A stretch of 64,000 bases of DNA from Hyphomicrobiales bacterium (GTDB lineage Bacteria > Pseudomonadota > Alphaproteobacteria > Rhizobiales > Kaistiaceae). The position numbers were made by a program, and so were the translations under genes. Location: NCBI GenBank assembly GCA_017305635.1, contig JAFKKF010000012.1, positions 124,001 to 188,000 of the forward strand, in the 5' to 3' direction. The notes beneath the pieces are model-generated. The model saw only the letters and a list, made by a program, of their open reading frames with translations. It was not told the DNA's origin and did not search any database. Shown here in pieces: positions 1 through 10,880 of the stretch (positions are counted from its first letter, which is position 1; each line of letters begins with the position of its first letter).

Positions 1-1495
1 AAGCGCGCACCGCGCCGCCGGACGCGACGGCGAAGCCGCCACGCATGGCGATGACCTGATTGACCGCCGCCGCCATGTCGGCATCGCTGACGCCGACGAC
101 GGTGATGTTGTGGCTGTCGTGGCCGACCGAGGAGGCGATGGCGCCGCGCTTGAGGCCGAAGCCGGTGACGAAGGCGCGGCCGATGTTGCGGTTCCTGCCG
201 TGGCGGGCGACGACGGCGACCTTGGCAAGGTCGCTGGCCGGATCGGCGAGGCGGCGGTTGCCCTCCGAGCGCACCTGCCTATTCTCATGCGCGGTGATGA
301 TCTTTCCGGACTCGACGCCGATCACAGGAATCTCGCCGGCAGGACCGGGGACGACGAAGTCCTCCGCGGTCACCGGCGCGGCCTTCATGGAATCGAGGCC
401 GACGGGAGCGACCCTGGCGCGCGTCGCGAAGAGGGCTTCATCGACGATGCGGCCGGCGGAAATCACCATCTTCACGTCGCAGGCGGCCAGGTCGCCGACT
501 AGCACGATGTCGGCGCGCCTGCCGGGTCCGATGAAGCCGCGATCGCGCAGGCCGAAGGCATTGGCCGCCGACCAGGTCGCCACGCGATAGACGTGGTGCA
601 GCGGGCGGCCGAGGGCAATGAGCGTGCGGATCATGTAGTCGAGATGGCCCTCCTCCGCGATGTCGAGCGGATTGCGGTCATCGGTGCAGAGGCACATGAA
701 GCTGGAGGTGTTCTCGTCGAGCACCTCGGCGAGCGCATGCATGTCCTTCGACACCGAGCCCTCGCGTAGCAGCACGGTCATGCCCTTTGCGAGCTTCTCA
801 CGCGCCTCGTCGGCGGTGGTGGTCTCGTGGTCGGTGCGGATGCCGGCGGCGAGGTAGCCGTTGAGGTCCAGCCCGCGCACCAGCGGGGCATGGCCGTCGA
901 TGTGCCGGCCCTGCCAGGCGGCAAGCTTGTCGAGGACTTGCGGGTCGGTGCCGAGGACGCCCGGATAGTTCATGAACTCGGCAAGGCCGATCGACTTCGG
1001 ATGGTCGCGAAAGGGGATGAGGTCGGCGGCCAGCAGTTCGGCACCCGCCGTCTCGAAGGCGGTCGCCGGGACGCAGGACGAGAGCTGGACGCGGAGGTCC
1101 ATGATGGTCGTCTCGGCGGAAGCGAGGAAATAGCGGATCGCCTCGCTGCCCAGCACGTTCGCCGCCTCGTGCGGATCGCAGATGGCGGTGGTGACGCCGT
1201 GCGGGAGCACACAGCGGTCGAACTCGGCCGGCGTGACCAGCGAGGATTCGACGTGGAGGTGGGTGTCGATGAAGCCGGGAACGGCGAAGAGGCCGCGCCC
1301 ATCGATCTCGCGGGCGCCTTTGTAGGTCGCCTGGGTGCCGACGATGCGGTCGCCGCAGATGGCGATGTCGGTCGTCGTCACCCCGCCCGAGACGAGGTCG
1401 AGGAGGCCGACATCCTTGATGACGAGGTCGGCGGGCTCGGCGCCCTTCCCTTGCGCTATGGCGCGGGCGAGGAAGGCCTGTGTCGTGTCTTTCAT
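1..1495 (-). CDS. ade: Adenine deaminase (partial, C-terminus beyond window)
   Basis: This is an amidohydrolase-family adenine deaminase, which converts adenine to hypoxanthine and ammonia in purine salvage. The reverse strand reads [18 protein letters not shown], then the metal-binding motif [15 protein letters not shown] near residue 70 and [19 protein letters not shown]. The C-terminal domain carries [14 protein letters not shown], a signature of this family. The ATG at 1495 begins about 498 visible codons; family members run near 570-600 residues, so the 3' end is cut by the window edge. It is the last gene of the minus-strand catabolic block, separated from putA by a palindromic repeat, so co-transcription is uncertain. 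Confidence 0.9.
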   Translation of the reverse strand, partial: MKDTTQAFLARAIAQGKGAEPADLVIKDVGLLDLVSGGVTTTDIAICGDRIVGTQATYKGAREIDGRGLFAVPGFIDTHLHVESSLVTPAEFDRCVLPHGVTTAICDPHEAANVLGSEAIRYFLASAETTIMDLRVQLSSCVPATAFETAGAELLAADLIPFRDHPKSIGLAEFMNYPGVLGTDPQVLDKLAAWQGRHIDGHAPLVRGLDLNGYLAAGIRTDHETTTADEAREKLAKGMTVLLREGSVSKDMHALAEVLDENTSSFMCLCTDDRNPLDIAEEGHLDYMIRTLIALGRPLHHVYRVATWSAANAFGLRDRGFIGPGRRADIVLVGDLAACDVKMVISAGRIVDEALFATRARVAPVGLDSMKAAPVTAEDFVVPGPAGEIPVIGVESGKIITAHENRQVRSEGNRRLADPASDLAKVAVVARHGRNRNIGRAFVTGFGLKRGAIASSVGHDSHNITVVGVSDADMAAAVNQVIAMRGGFAVASGGAVRA

Positions 1496-1553
1496 GCGGC
1501 GAGGATGGCAGAGGCGGGAGCGCAGGGGCAAGGGCGTACCGTTGGTGCGCATC

Positions 1554-1675
1554 AGCCCTCCCCTTGCGGGAGGGCCGGAAGTCGCCGAAGGCGGCTTTCG
1601 GGGAGGGGTGGGCGCGAGGGCACCCCTCCCCGAAACCGGCACTGCCGGTTTCGGCCCTCCCGCAAGGGGAGGGCT
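1554..1675. repeat. Family A palindromic intergenic repeat, copy 1
   Basis: The two ends are inverted copies of AGCCCTCCCCTTGCGGGAGGG, and each end is itself a hairpin. The inner part also pairs (CGAAACCGG with CCGGTTTCG, and an ACCCCTCCCC arm). It fills most of the gap between putA and ade. Copies lie at 4956-5083, 6332-6354 and around 19.0-19.15 kb. Confidence 0.85.
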
Positions 1676-1736
1676 ACGCAGCGGAGAGGTTCGGTGCCTC
1701 CCGCAGGCGAGGAACTGCGGCGGCGCCGTTTGCGCC

Positions 1737-4700
1737 CTACCCGTCGTCCATGGCGATGAGCGAGGCGTTGCCGCCGGAGGCGGCAGTGTTGATCGAGACG
1801 GCCTGCTCGATGGCGAAGCGGCGGAGATAGTCCGGGCCGCCGGCCTTCGGGCCGGTGCCGGAAAGGCCTGAGCCGCCGAAGGGCTGGGTGCCGACCACGG
1901 CGCCGATGATGTTGCGGTTGACGTAGACGTTGCCGACGTTGAGGCGGTCGGCGATGCGGCGCGCGGTCTCGTCGATGCGGGTATGGATGCCGAGGGTCAG
2001 GCCATAGCCGGTGGCGGCGATCGCTTCCAGCACCTGGTCGAGCTCGTCGGCACGCCAGCGGACGACGTGAAGGATCGGGCCGAAGACCTCGCGGTCGAGC
2101 TGCTTCGCGTCGTGAAGCTCGATGATATGGGGCGGGAAGAACCAGCCGCCGGCGAGCGGCCCCGTGGGCACCTGGCCGACGAAGCGGGTGGTGGCGGATT
2201 TCCGCATGGCGGCAATGTGGGACTGGAGGTTGGCGCGGGCCTCGGCATCGATGATCGGGCCGACGTCGGTCGAAGGGTCGGCCGGATCGCCGAGCTTCAA
2301 CTCAGCGGCGGCGCCGGCGATCATGTCGATCATGCGATCGGCGATGTCCTCCTGCAGGTAGAGGATGCGGAGCGCCGAGCAGCGCTGGCCGGCGGAGCGG
2401 AAGGCCGAGGCGATGACGTCGTCGGAAACCTGCTCGGGAAGCGCAGTGGCATCGACGATCATGGCGTTGATGCCGCCGGTCTCCGCGATCAGCGGGACGA
2501 TGGGGCCGGACTTGGCGGCGAGCGCGCGGTTGATCGCGAAGGCGACCTCGGTCGAGCCGGTGAAGACGACGCCGGCAATCCGTGGATGCGCGACCAGCGC
2601 GGCGCCGACCTTGCGGTCGCCGGGGACAAGCTTCGCCACGTCCTCGGGGACGCCGGCCCTGTGCAGGAGCGCGAAGGCATGCCCGGCGATGAGCGGCGTC
2701 TGCTCGGCGGGCTTCGCCAGCACCGCATTGCCGGCGGCAAGGGCGGCCGTGACCTGGCCGAGGAAGATCGCGAGCGGAAAGTTCCACGGCGAGATGCAGA
2801 CGAACACGCCGCGGCCGCGGCGGCGGAGCACGTCGCGCTCGCCGGTCGGCCCGGGCATGACCTCCTCGCGGAAGAGCAGCCTCGCCTCGCCGGCGTAGTA
2901 GCGGCAGAAATCGACCGCCTCGCGCACCTCGGCGATGCCGTCGGCGAGCGTCTTGCCGCCCTCGCGGGCGAGCAGGGACATGAGCACGTCGCGATCGGCC
3001 TCGAGAAGGTCGGCGAGACGGTCGAGCGCGGCGGCGCGTTCCTCCGCCGGCGTCGCCGACCAGCGGCGGAAGCCTGGCTCGGCGAGCGTGACCATGCCAT
3101 CGACATGGGCGGCGGGCGTGTCGGCGATGCGGCCGACGACGGTCTTGCCGTCGACGGGACTGACCACGGCACGGCCGCCGCCGGCCGCGGCAGGCGCGGC
3201 GCCCGCCTTCGCCATGCCCGAGACGAGCGCGCTCAGGTCGCGGCCATAGCCGAACTCCATGCCGACCGAATTGCGGCGCAGGGGCCGGTAGATGTCGGCG
3301 GGGAACGGGATGCGATAGTGGCGCGCCCGCGCCCCGCCTTCCAGCGCCTCCGCCGGCCGCGCGAGGAGCTGCGCGACAGGCACGGTACGGTCGCCGGCCT
3401 GCGAGACGAAGGAGGAATTGGCGCCGTTCTCGAGAAGCCGGCGGACCAGATAGGCGAGGAGCTCGCGGTGGCCGCCGACCGGCGCATAGATGCGGCAGGA
3501 AACCGGCACGTCGCCAATGACCGCGTCATAGAGGGCATCGCCCATGCCGTGCAGGCGCTGGAACTCGAAGCCCTCGATATTGCCGGCCATCTCGATGATG
3601 GTCGCCACCGTCAGCGCATTGTGGCTGGCGAATTGCGGGTAAAGGCGCGGGCGCGCGGCGAGCAGCCGGCGGGCGCAGGCGAGGTAGGCCTGGTCGGTGG
3701 CGGCCTTGCGCGTGAACACGGGATAATCGGCGAGGCCGCGCTCCTGCGCCCGCTTCACCTCGGTATCCCAATAGGCGCCCTTGACGAGGCGGACCATCAT
3801 GCGGCGGCCGCGCGCGGCGGCCATGTCGTCGATGAAGGCGACGACATCGGCGGCGCGCTTGCCGAAGGCCTGGATGGCGAGGCCGAAGCCATCCCAACCG
3901 GCGAGCGAGGGATCGGCGAAGGCGGCGGCGATGACGTCGAGCGACAGCTCGAGGCGGTCCTGCTCCTCGGCATCGACGGTGAAGTTGAGGTCGTAGCCCT
4001 TCGCCGCGCGGGCGAGCTCGATGAGCGAGGGCACCAGTTCCTTGAGGACACGCTCGCGATGGACCGCCTCGTAGCGCGGGTGGAGCGCGGAGAGCTTCAC
4101 CGAGATGCCGGGACGGTCGTGGAGCTTACGCTCGCCGGCGGACTTGCCGATCTTCTCGATGGCGCCGGCATAGGCGGCGAAATAGCCGGCGGCGTCCTTC
4201 GCCGTGCGCGCGCCTTCGCCGAGCATGTCGTAGGAATGGCGATAGCCGCGCTCCTCGCGGGAACGCGCGGCCTTCAGCGCATCCTCGATGGTCTCGCCGA
4301 GAACGAAATGCTTGCCGAGGACGCGCATGGCCTGGCGCGTCGCGGTGCGCACGGCCGGCGCGCCGAGGCGGCGGACGAGGCCGGTGATGATCGAATCCGT
4401 GGTCGCGCCGGGGGAGACGATGCGGCTCGACAGGTTCAGCGCCCAGGTGGAGGCGTTGACGAACCAGTTCTCCGCCTCGCCGGCATGGCCGGACCAGTTG
4501 GCCCCGCCGAGCTTGTCGGCGATGAGGCGGTCCTGCGTGGCGGCGTCGGGCACGCGGAGCAGCGCCTCGGCCAGCACCATGAGGGCGAGCCCCTCGGGCG
4601 TGGAAAGCGAATATTCGCGTAGGAAATCTTCGAGCCCGCCGATGATGCCGGACTGTGCGCGGATCGCCTCGATGTAGCGGGTGGCGCGGGCGTCGATGCG

Positions 4701-4820
4701 CTTCTCCGCGGCGGCGTCGAGGCGGGTCTCGGCGATGAAGCGGCGGATCAGCGCGGCGTCGTCGGGCGCATAGGGCGCATCGAAGGGCGGCAGGGGCGCG
4801 AGGGCGGGCGCGGCGGTCAT
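1737..4820 (-). CDS. putA: Bifunctional proline dehydrogenase / L-glutamate gamma-semialdehyde dehydrogenase PutA
   Basis: This two-step enzyme oxidises proline to glutamate: an FAD proline dehydrogenase passes pyrroline-5-carboxylate to an NAD aldehyde dehydrogenase. The N-terminal half holds the PRODH barrel (for example [20 protein letters not shown]). The C-terminal half is an ALDH with [29 protein letters not shown] and the catalytic cysteine in [10 protein letters not shown]. At 1027 residues it lacks the ribbon-helix-helix DNA-binding domain of enteric PutA, so it is the short type that cannot repress its own gene. An upstream extension to 4925 is open, but the ATG at 4820 ([10 protein letters not shown]) fits the family start. 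AT-rich direct repeats lie upstream at 4884-4946. Confidence 0.95.
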   Translation of the reverse strand: MTAAPALAPLPPFDAPYAPDDAALIRRFIAETRLDAAAEKRIDARATRYIEAIRAQSGIIGGLEDFLREYSLSTPEGLALMVLAEALLRVPDAATQDRLIADKLGGANWSGHAGEAENWFVNASTWALNLSSRIVSPGATTDSIITGLVRRLGAPAVRTATRQAMRVLGKHFVLGETIEDALKAARSREERGYRHSYDMLGEGARTAKDAAGYFAAYAGAIEKIGKSAGERKLHDRPGISVKLSALHPRYEAVHRERVLKELVPSLIELARAAKGYDLNFTVDAEEQDRLELSLDVIAAAFADPSLAGWDGFGLAIQAFGKRAADVVAFIDDMAAARGRRMMVRLVKGAYWDTEVKRAQERGLADYPVFTRKAATDQAYLACARRLLAARPRLYPQFASHNALTVATIIEMAGNIEGFEFQRLHGMGDALYDAVIGDVPVSCRIYAPVGGHRELLAYLVRRLLENGANSSFVSQAGDRTVPVAQLLARPAEALEGGARARHYRIPFPADIYRPLRRNSVGMEFGYGRDLSALVSGMAKAGAAPAAAGGGRAVVSPVDGKTVVGRIADTPAAHVDGMVTLAEPGFRRWSATPAEERAAALDRLADLLEADRDVLMSLLAREGGKTLADGIAEVREAVDFCRYYAGEARLLFREEVMPGPTGERDVLRRRGRGVFVCISPWNFPLAIFLGQVTAALAAGNAVLAKPAEQTPLIAGHAFALLHRAGVPEDVAKLVPGDRKVGAALVAHPRIAGVVFTGSTEVAFAINRALAAKSGPIVPLIAETGGINAMIVDATALPEQVSDDVIASAFRSAGQRCSALRILYLQEDIADRMIDMIAGAAAELKLGDPADPSTDVGPIIDAEARANLQSHIAAMRKSATTRFVGQVPTGPLAGGWFFPPHIIELHDAKQLDREVFGPILHVVRWRADELDQVLEAIAATGYGLTLGIHTRIDETARRIADRLNVGNVYVNRNIIGAVVGTQPFGGSGLSGTGPKAGGPDYLRRFAIEQAVSINTAASGGNASLIAMDDG

Positions 4821-4883
4821 GGCATGGCTCCGAGCGGACGGAGGCCAGTCTAGTGCGGGGAGATGCGGATGGGGAGGAGCATG

Positions 4884-4946
4884 AAAACAACAGCGTCGTG
4901 CATAAAAGCTACTCGCGTCATGCACTAAAACAACACGCAGCGTGCA
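4884..4946. promoter_or_regulatory. Direct repeat upstream of putA
   Basis: AAAACAACAGCGTCGTGCA (4884-4902) and AAAACAACACGCAGCGTGCA (4927-4946) are near-identical and start 43 bp apart, about four helical turns. They lie 64-126 bp upstream of the putA ATG, in DNA that is AT-rich for this genome. They could be paired regulator sites for putA. No regulator gene is adjacent, so this is inference. Confidence 0.45.
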
Positions 4947-4955
4947 GTGCGCATC

Positions 4956-5083
4956 AGCCCTCCCCTTGCGGGAGGGCCGAAATCGGAGGGGCGAAGCAAC
5001 GACGATTTCGGGGAGGGGTTTGGCGTAACGTACCCCTCCCCGAAACTGCTACGCAGTTTCGGCCCTCCCGCAAGGGGAGGGCT
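4956..5083. repeat. Family A palindromic intergenic repeat, copy 2
   Basis: This full-length copy again begins GCGCATCAGCCCTCCCC and ends GGGAGGGCTGGTCGC, with the nested hairpins and the ACCCCTCCCC inner arm. It occupies the 314-bp gap between putA and the upstream oxidoreductase gene. The rest of that gap holds the AT-rich direct repeat, and I see no gene there. Confidence 0.85.
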
Positions 5084-5134
5084 GGTCGCTCGCAGTACGC
5101 AGAATAGTCGGCCCTGCCGCAAAGGCAGCAATGC

Positions 5135-6301
5135 CTACACCTTCACCCAGACGCCGCCCTTCTTCGAGGAGGTGATGGCGGCCTCGATGAACTGCATGCC
5201 GACGAGGCCGTCCTCGACCGTCGGGTAGTATACGCCGGCCTCGGGCGCCTTGCCGTCGCGGGCGGCGCGAAGCGCCTTGGCGATCTCGCTATAGGTATTG
5301 GCGAAGCCCTCCAGATACCCCTCCGGATGGCCGGACGGCACGCGCGTCATGCGCGCCGCCTCGGGACCGGAGCCGGCGCCGCCGCGGGTGATGATGCGCG
5401 GCGGCTCGCCGAGGATCGAGAAGCGCAGGTGGTTGGGATGCTCCTGCGACCATTCGAGGCCGCCCTTCGATCCGTAGATGCGGAGCGTCAGGTTGTTCTC
5501 GTTGCCGGGCGCGACCTGGCTCGCCCAGAGCATGCCCTTGGCGCCACCCTTCCAGCGCAGCAGCACGGCGTCGTTGTCGTCATTGCCGCGACCCTTGACG
5601 AAGGTCGTGACGTCGGCGAGCAGCGAGTCGAGCTTCAGGCCGGTGGTGAAGCAGGCGAGATTGTAGGCATGGGTGCCGATGTCGCCGAGCGCGCCGGCGC
5701 CGGAGCGCTTGGGATCGGTGCGCCAGGAGGCCTGCTTCTGGCCTTCCTGCTCGATCGGATTGGTCAGCCAGTCCTGCGCGTATTCCGCCTGGACGATGCG
5801 GATATCGCCGAGGTCGCCGGCGGCGATCATGGCGCGCATCTGCCGGATCATCGGGTAGCCGGTGTAATTGTGGGTGAGCGCGAATATCTTGCCGCTCTTC
5901 CTGGTCAGCTTCACCAGGTCCCTCGCTTCCGCGACGGTGAGCGAGAGCGGCTTGTCGCAGATGACATGGATGCCGGCCTTGAGGAAGGCGGCGGCGACGG
6001 GGGCGTGCATGAAGTTGGGCGTGACGATGGCCACCGCCTCGATGCCGTCGGGCCGCTTCGCCTCGGCCTTGGCCATTTCCTCATAGGAGGCATAGGAGCG
6101 GTCGGGGTCGAGGTTCAGCTCCTTCGCCGAGGCCAGCGCCCGCTTCCTGTCCGAGGACAGGGCGCCGGCCACCAGCTCGTAATTGTCGTCCATGCGCGCG
6201 GCCAGCCGATGCACGGCGCCGATGAAGGCCCCCTGCCCGCCGCCCACCATGCCGTAGCGGATCTTGCCGCCGACCTTCGCGTCGCTCCGTCCCTGAACCA
6301 T
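5135..6301 (-). CDS. Gfo/Idh/MocA family NAD(P)-dependent sugar oxidoreductase
   Basis: A cytosolic dehydrogenase of 388 residues with an N-terminal Rossmann fold. The nucleotide loop is MVGGGQGAFIG near residues 18-28, and the family EKP-like motif appears as CDKPLSLT near residue 120. The C-terminal half is the alpha/beta substrate domain. It follows a sugar isomerase/epimerase-like gene and xylAB on the same strand, a common pairing in which such enzymes oxidise inositols or rare sugars. The exact substrate cannot be read from sequence. The start at 6301 gives MVQGRSDAKVGGKIRYGM; a later start would cut into the Rossmann strand. Confidence 0.88.
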   Translation of the reverse strand: MVQGRSDAKVGGKIRYGMVGGGQGAFIGAVHRLAARMDDNYELVAGALSSDRKRALASAKELNLDPDRSYASYEEMAKAEAKRPDGIEAVAIVTPNFMHAPVAAAFLKAGIHVICDKPLSLTVAEARDLVKLTRKSGKIFALTHNYTGYPMIRQMRAMIAAGDLGDIRIVQAEYAQDWLTNPIEQEGQKQASWRTDPKRSGAGALGDIGTHAYNLACFTTGLKLDSLLADVTTFVKGRGNDDNDAVLLRWKGGAKGMLWASQVAPGNENNLTLRIYGSKGGLEWSQEHPNHLRFSILGEPPRIITRGGAGSGPEAARMTRVPSGHPEGYLEGFANTYSEIAKALRAARDGKAPEAGVYYPTVEDGLVGMQFIEAAITSSKKGGVWVKV

Positions 6302-6331
6302 TCAACCCTCCTCGTTCGTTGATCGCGCGCC

Positions 6332-6354
6332 AGCCCTCCCGCAAGGGGAGGGCT
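6332..6354. repeat. Family A palindromic repeat, short copy
   Basis: A 23-bp single hairpin of the family A end (AGCCCTCCCGC then AAGGGGAGGGCT) is followed by GGTCGC, as in the full copies. It lies in the short gap between two co-directional genes, where its hairpin would sit in the mRNA. Confidence 0.75.
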
Positions 6355-6376
6355 GGTCGCACGAAGCGCCGTGCTA

Positions 6377-7429
6377 TCAGATCCCCAAGAGCTTGCGGTT
6401 GGCCTTCTGGTCGGTGCCGGCATCGGCGAAGTCGTCGAAGGCCTTCTCGGTGACGCGGATGATGTGCGCCTTGATGAACTCGGCGCCCTCGCGCGCACCG
6501 TCCTCCGGGTGCTTCAGCGCGCATTCCCATTCGAGCACGGCCCAGCGGTCATAGTCGTATTCGGCGAGCTTGGAGAAGATCGCGCCGAAATCGACCTGGC
6601 CGTCGCCGAGCGAGCGGAAGCGGCCGGCGCGCTTCACCCAGGACTGGTAGCCGGAATAGACGCCCTGCTTGCCGGTCGGGTTGAACTCGGCGTCCTTGAC
6701 GTGGAAGGCGAAAATCCGGTCGTGGTAGAAGTCGATGAACTCGACATAGTCGAGGCATTGCAGGACGAAGTGCGACGGGTCGTAGTTGATGCCGCAGCGC
6801 GGATGGTTCTTCACGCGCTCGAGGAGCATCTCGAAGGTGACGCCGTCGAAGAGGTCCTCGCTCGGGTGCAGCTCGAAGCCGACATCGACGCCCTGCTCGT
6901 CGCAATAGTCGAAGATCGGCCCCCAGCGCTTCGCCAGCTCGTCGAAGGCGGTCTCGATCAGCCCGGGCGGGCGCTGCGGGAAAGGATAGGTGAAGGGCCA
7001 GGCGAAGGCGCCGGAGAAGGTGACCATGCAATCGAGGCCGAGGTTGCGGCAGGCCCTGGCGCCCATCTTCACCTGGTCGATCGCCCACTTCGTGCGGGCC
7101 TTCGGATTGCCGCGCACTTCCGGCGCGGCGAAGGCGTCGAACTGCGCGTCATAGACCGGGTTGACGGCGACCAGCTGGCCCTGGAGGTGGGTGGAAAGCT
7201 CGGTGATCTCGACGCCGGCCTCGGCGCAGATGCCCTTCACCTCGTCGCAATAGGCCTTCGAGGTGGCGGCCTTCTTGAGGTCGAAGAGGCGGCCGTCCCA
7301 GGTCGGGATCTGGATGCCCTTGTAGCCGTAGCCGGCCGCCCACTTGGCCATTCCCTTCAGCGAATTGTAAGGCGCCGTGTCGCCGGCAAACTGCGCGAGC
7401 AGGATGCCCGGGCCCTTCATCGTCTTCAT
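6377..7429 (-). CDS. Sugar phosphate isomerase/epimerase-like TIM-barrel protein
   Basis: A 350-residue xylose isomerase-like TIM barrel (AP endonuclease family 2 fold). Candidate metal ligands and substrate residues are visible in ELSTHLQGQLVA, GFELHPSEDLF, NYDPSHFVLQ, FAFHVKDAEF and VLEWECALKH. Such proteins isomerise or epimerise keto sugars or inositol intermediates. The ATG at 7429 is chosen because GGAGG lies about ten bases upstream; an upstream TTG in frame would have no ribosome site. It sits 48 bp after xylA and just before a Gfo/Idh oxidoreductase, a frequent functional pair in sugar or polyol catabolism. The substrate is unknown. Confidence 0.85.
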   Translation of the reverse strand: MKTMKGPGILLAQFAGDTAPYNSLKGMAKWAAGYGYKGIQIPTWDGRLFDLKKAATSKAYCDEVKGICAEAGVEITELSTHLQGQLVAVNPVYDAQFDAFAAPEVRGNPKARTKWAIDQVKMGARACRNLGLDCMVTFSGAFAWPFTYPFPQRPPGLIETAFDELAKRWGPIFDYCDEQGVDVGFELHPSEDLFDGVTFEMLLERVKNHPRCGINYDPSHFVLQCLDYVEFIDFYHDRIFAFHVKDAEFNPTGKQGVYSGYQSWVKRAGRFRSLGDGQVDFGAIFSKLAEYDYDRWAVLEWECALKHPEDGAREGAEFIKAHIIRVTEKAFDDFADAGTDQKANRKLLGI

Positions 7430-7477
7430 GCAGATGCTTCCTCCCAAGTCTTTTCGTTCGGCCGCGCTGCGGCGCGT

Positions 7478-8794
7478 TCAGAGATAGTCGTTGATGAGGC
7501 GCTCGAGATATTCCTGCCTGCCGCTCTTCGGCTGCGGCTCGAGATTGCGCTTGTGGACCTGGGCCGCGAGGTCGTCGAGCGAGCGCTTGCCGGCGAGGAT
7601 GGCCTTGCCCTCCTTGCCGTCCCAGCCGGAATAGCGGTCGGCGACGAAGGCATCGAGCTTGCCGTCCTCGATGATCCTGGCGGCGATCAGGAGGCCGCGC
7701 GCGCAGGCATCCATCGAGGCGATGTGGGCGATCAGCAGGTCGTCCGGGTCGATCGACTGGCGGCGGATCTTGGCGTCGAAATTGTACCCGCCGGTGCCGA
7801 GGCCGCCGGCCTTCAGGATGTAGTAGGCGGCGAGCGCCATCTCGGGGATGTTCATGGCGAACTGGTCGGTGTCCCAGCCGAGCAGGTAGTCGCCGCGGTT
7901 TATGTCGATGGAGCCGAGGATGCCGAGCGCGCCGGCAAGCGCCAGCTCGTGCTCGAAGGTATGGCCGGCGAGGATGGCGTGGTTCTGCTCGATGTTGATC
8001 TTGACCTCCTTCTCGAGGTCATAGGCCTTGAGCATGCCGTAGATGGTGCCGACGTCGAAATCATACTGGTGCTTGGTCGGCTCCTTCGGCTTCGGCTCGA
8101 TGAGGATGGTGCCCTTGAAGCCGATCTTCTGCTTGTGCTCGACGACCATGGTCAGGAAGCGGCCGAGCTGGGCGAGCTCGCGCCTGATATCGGTGTTGAG
8201 GAGCGTCTCGTAGCCCTCGCGGCCGCCCCAGAGGACGTAATTGGCGCCGCCGAGCTCGTGGGTCAGCTCCAGCACGTTCTTCACCTGCGCGGCGGCATAG
8301 GCGAAGACCTCCGGGTCCGGATTGGTCGCCGCGCCCGCCATGAAGCGGCGGTTGGAGAAGAGGTTGGCGGTGCCCCAGAGGAGCCGCACCTTCGCCTTCT
8401 CCATCTTCTTCGCGAAGATCTCGCCGATGGCGCGAACGTTGCGGTTGGATTCGGCGAGCGTCGTTCCTTCCGGCGCGATGTCGCGGTCATGGAAGGTGAA
8501 GAAGGGCACGTCGAGGAGCCGGAACATCTCGAAGGCGACGTCGGCCTTTGCTCGCGCGCCTGCCATGGGATCGGCATCGTGCATCCAGGAGCGGTTGAAG
8601 GTCTCGCCGCCGAAGGGATCGCCGCCCGGCCAGGTGAAGGAGTGCCAGTAGCAGACGGCGAAGCGGAGGTGGTCCTCCATGCGCTTGCCGAGCACCATCC
8701 TGTCCGGGTCGTACCAGCGGAAGTTCAGGCCGTTGGCGGCCCTGGCGCCCTTGTAGGCGGCCGGCTTCTCGGTCGTGAAGAAACGCGCGGTCAT
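7478..8794 (-). CDS. xylA: Xylose isomerase
   Basis: Converts D-xylose to D-xylulose in the cytosol; Mg or Mn dependent. The 438-residue length matches class II xylose isomerases. Conserved stretches include [31 protein letters not shown], the active-site region [31 protein letters not shown] and [13 protein letters not shown]. The ATG at 8794 overlaps the TGA of the upstream xylB (ATGA), so the two are translationally coupled. The kinase therefore precedes the isomerase in this transcript. No xylose regulator or transporter lies in the window. Confidence 0.97.
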   Translation of the reverse strand: MTARFFTTEKPAAYKGARAANGLNFRWYDPDRMVLGKRMEDHLRFAVCYWHSFTWPGGDPFGGETFNRSWMHDADPMAGARAKADVAFEMFRLLDVPFFTFHDRDIAPEGTTLAESNRNVRAIGEIFAKKMEKAKVRLLWGTANLFSNRRFMAGAATNPDPEVFAYAAAQVKNVLELTHELGGANYVLWGGREGYETLLNTDIRRELAQLGRFLTMVVEHKQKIGFKGTILIEPKPKEPTKHQYDFDVGTIYGMLKAYDLEKEVKINIEQNHAILAGHTFEHELALAGALGILGSIDINRGDYLLGWDTDQFAMNIPEMALAAYYILKAGGLGTGGYNFDAKIRRQSIDPDDLLIAHIASMDACARGLLIAARIIEDGKLDAFVADRYSGWDGKEGKAILAGKRSLDDLAAQVHKRNLEPQPKSGRQEYLERLINDYL

Positions 8795-10248
8795 GACTTC
8801 ATGGCCTCCTTGATGGCGGGATAGAGCCGGCGATAGGTCGCGTAGCTCTCCGCATAGGCGGGAACGAGCGACCGGTCGGGCTCGATGGTCTCGATGATCT
8901 TCGGCTGCGTGCAGACGGCGAAAGGATCGGCACCCTCGGCGGCGACGAGGCCAAGCCGCGCAGCGCCGAGGCCGGCGCCGAAATCGCCTTCCTCCGGCAC
9001 GTCGATGGCGATGTCGAGGGTATTGGCGATGATGCGCAGCCATTTCCGCGAGCGCGAGCCGCCGCCGACGGCGAGCGCGCGCGTGACGTCGGCGCCAGCC
9101 TGCCTCAGCGCGGCGAGATTGTCGGCGAAGGCGAAGGCGACGCCTTCGAGCACGGCGCGGGTGAGCGCGGTACGGTCGGTGCTGTAGCTGATCCCGCTGA
9201 ACGAGCCGCGCATCGTGGCATCGTTGTGCGGCGTGCGCTCGCCGCCGAGATAGGGCAGGAACATCACCGCACCAGGCCCACCCCGATCATCCTCCAGCGG
9301 GCGGGTGAGCTCGCCGGCCGAGACGCCGAAGGTCTCGGCAAGCCATTCGAGGGAGCCGGCGGCGGAGAGGATGACGCCCATCTGGTGCCAGGTACCGGGC
9401 ACCGCATGGCAGAAGGCGTGAACGGCGGTCGCCGGATCCGGCGAGAAACGCGCGTTCGATACGAAGAGGACGCCGGAGGTGCCGAGCGAGACGAAGGCGG
9501 TGCCGGGCTTGACCACGCCGACGCCGCAGGCCGAGGCGGCATTGTCCCCGCCCCCGCCGGCGACGACCGGCGGGCTCGCCATGCCCCAGCGGGCGGCGAG
9601 TTCGGGGAGGAGCGTACCGGTGGCGGCGGAGCCCTCGTAGAGCTTCGGCATCTGGGTGCGCGTCAGCTTGGTCGCGGCGAGCAGCTCGTCGCTCCAGTCG
9701 CGTCTTGCCACGTCGAGCCAGGCGGTGCCGGCGGAATCCGACATGTCCGACGCGTGCTCGCCGGTCAGCTTCAGGCGGACATAGTCCTTCGGCAGGAGGA
9801 CCTTGGCGACCCTGGCGAAGACCTCGGGCTCGTGGCGCGCGACCCAGACGAGCTTCGGCGCGGTGAAGCCGGGGAAGACGATATTGCCGGTGATCGCGCG
9901 GAAGCGGGGGTCGCGGTCGAGTTCCGCCGCTTCCTCGGCCGAGCGCACGTCGTTCCACAGGATGCAGGGTCGCAGCGGCGTGTCATCGGCGCCGAGGAGC
10001 GTGGCGCCATGCATGTGGCCAGACAGGCCGATGCCCCTGACGGCCGCCATCTCTTTCGGATGAGACCGGGCAAGGGCATCGAGGGATTCCGCCGTGGCGG
10101 TCCACCACGCGTCGGGATCCTGCTCGGACCAGCCCGGATGCGGGCGGGCCACTTCCAGCGGGGCGGAGCGGCTGGCGACAAGACGCTGCTCCGCGTCGAT
10201 CAGCACGGCCTTCACCGAAGACGTGCCGATATCGATGCCAAGATACAC
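8791..10248 (-). CDS. xylB: Xylulokinase
   Basis: A FGGY-family sugar kinase of 485 residues that phosphorylates D-xylulose to feed the pentose phosphate pathway. The N-terminal phosphate-binding loop is [12 protein letters not shown], followed by [12 protein letters not shown] and [11 protein letters not shown]. The C-terminal domain carries [13 protein letters not shown] with the likely catalytic aspartate and [18 protein letters not shown]. The start is a GTG at 10248 ([11 protein letters not shown]), which fits the family N-terminus. It is first in the xylB-xylA-isomerase-oxidoreductase run. The roughly 110 bp between it and the cupin gene holds no obvious gene or hairpin. Confidence 0.96.
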   Translation of the reverse strand: MYLGIDIGTSSVKAVLIDAEQRLVASRSAPLEVARPHPGWSEQDPDAWWTATAESLDALARSHPKEMAAVRGIGLSGHMHGATLLGADDTPLRPCILWNDVRSAEEAAELDRDPRFRAITGNIVFPGFTAPKLVWVARHEPEVFARVAKVLLPKDYVRLKLTGEHASDMSDSAGTAWLDVARRDWSDELLAATKLTRTQMPKLYEGSAATGTLLPELAARWGMASPPVVAGGGGDNAASACGVGVVKPGTAFVSLGTSGVLFVSNARFSPDPATAVHAFCHAVPGTWHQMGVILSAAGSLEWLAETFGVSAGELTRPLEDDRGGPGAVMFLPYLGGERTPHNDATMRGSFSGISYSTDRTALTRAVLEGVAFAFADNLAALRQAGADVTRALAVGGGSRSRKWLRIIANTLDIAIDVPEEGDFGAGLGAARLGLVAAEGADPFAVCTQPKIIETIEPDRSLVPAYAESYATYRRLYPAIKEAMKS

Positions 10249-10356
10249 CTGGACCGTCCCTCCCCGCTCGTTCTTCTTTTCTTTCTTGGTTATCCCGGGA
10301 GGGGGTCGATTGCAATTGCGGGTAGCGGTGTGCGGCCGGCGCCTGCCGCGCGGCCG

Positions 10357-10860
10357 TCAGCCCGGAATGCCGGGCGGGCCGATGATCTCGATGCCGTATT
10401 CGGCGGCAATCGCCCCAAGTCGTTCCGGCGGCGGCATCGGCGTGTCGGCCGGCGGCACGGTCAACCGCGGGGCGGGCTGCCCAGCCTTGCGCATGAAGGC
10501 CTCGAAACCGCCCGGCTCGGTGACGAGCAGGAACCGGGCCTCGTCCGACGTGACCATGAACGTGTGCGGGATGCCGCGCGGCCCGTAGACGAACGATCCG
10601 GCCGGGGCCTTGAAGACCTTGCCGCCAACCCAGAACGTGACCTCACCTGACATGACGTAGAACCACTCGTCCTCGCGATGATGAATGTGAAGCGGCGATC
10701 CCGCGCCCTTCGGAGCCAGGTGCTCGACCACGGCAACGCGCCCTCCCGTGGTATCGCCGGAGGCCTTGATCGTCGCCAGCACACCAAATGACCAGAGCGC
10801 CTCGCCCTCGCCGGCAGCGAGGGTGATTGGCTCGATGGTCTTCTCTACCGCCGTATCCAT
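10357..10860 (-). CDS. Cupin-domain protein
   Basis: A single-domain cupin of 167 residues. The first cupin motif, GSPLHIHHREDEWFYVMSGE, supplies the HxH...E metal ligands; the second region is YGPRGIPHTFMV with the later histidine. It resembles quercetin-dioxygenase-like or small metal cupins, but the substrate is not evident. The ATG at 10860 has GGGGA about nine bases upstream; an alternative ATG at 10875 adds five residues. It is transcribed divergently from a TetR regulator, and the shared intergenic DNA has paired operator-like sites, so it is probably that regulator's target. Confidence 0.8.
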   Translation of the reverse strand: MDTAVEKTIEPITLAAGEGEALWSFGVLATIKASGDTTGGRVAVVEHLAPKGAGSPLHIHHREDEWFYVMSGEVTFWVGGKVFKAPAGSFVYGPRGIPHTFMVTSDEARFLLVTEPGGFEAFMRKAGQPAPRLTVPPADTPMPPPERLGAIAAEYGIEIIGPPGIPG

Positions 10861-10880
10861 TCCGGTCGTCCCCATTTTTC

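Noticed and set aside
1554..1675. Possible CRISPR or rRNA-like structure in repeat clusters
   Set aside because: Arms are inverted, not regularly spaced direct repeats with spacers, and no cas gene or RNA gene signature is present.
1983..4622. 879-codon open frame on the plus strand opposite putA
   Set aside because: Antisense shadow typical of about 70 percent GC DNA; biased composition (Gly/Ala/Glu/Arg repeats) and no domain, while putA opposite is certain.
6371..8824. 817-codon plus-strand frame opposite xylA and the TIM-barrel gene
   Set aside because: Shadow of two well-supported genes; composition low-complexity and no ribosome site.
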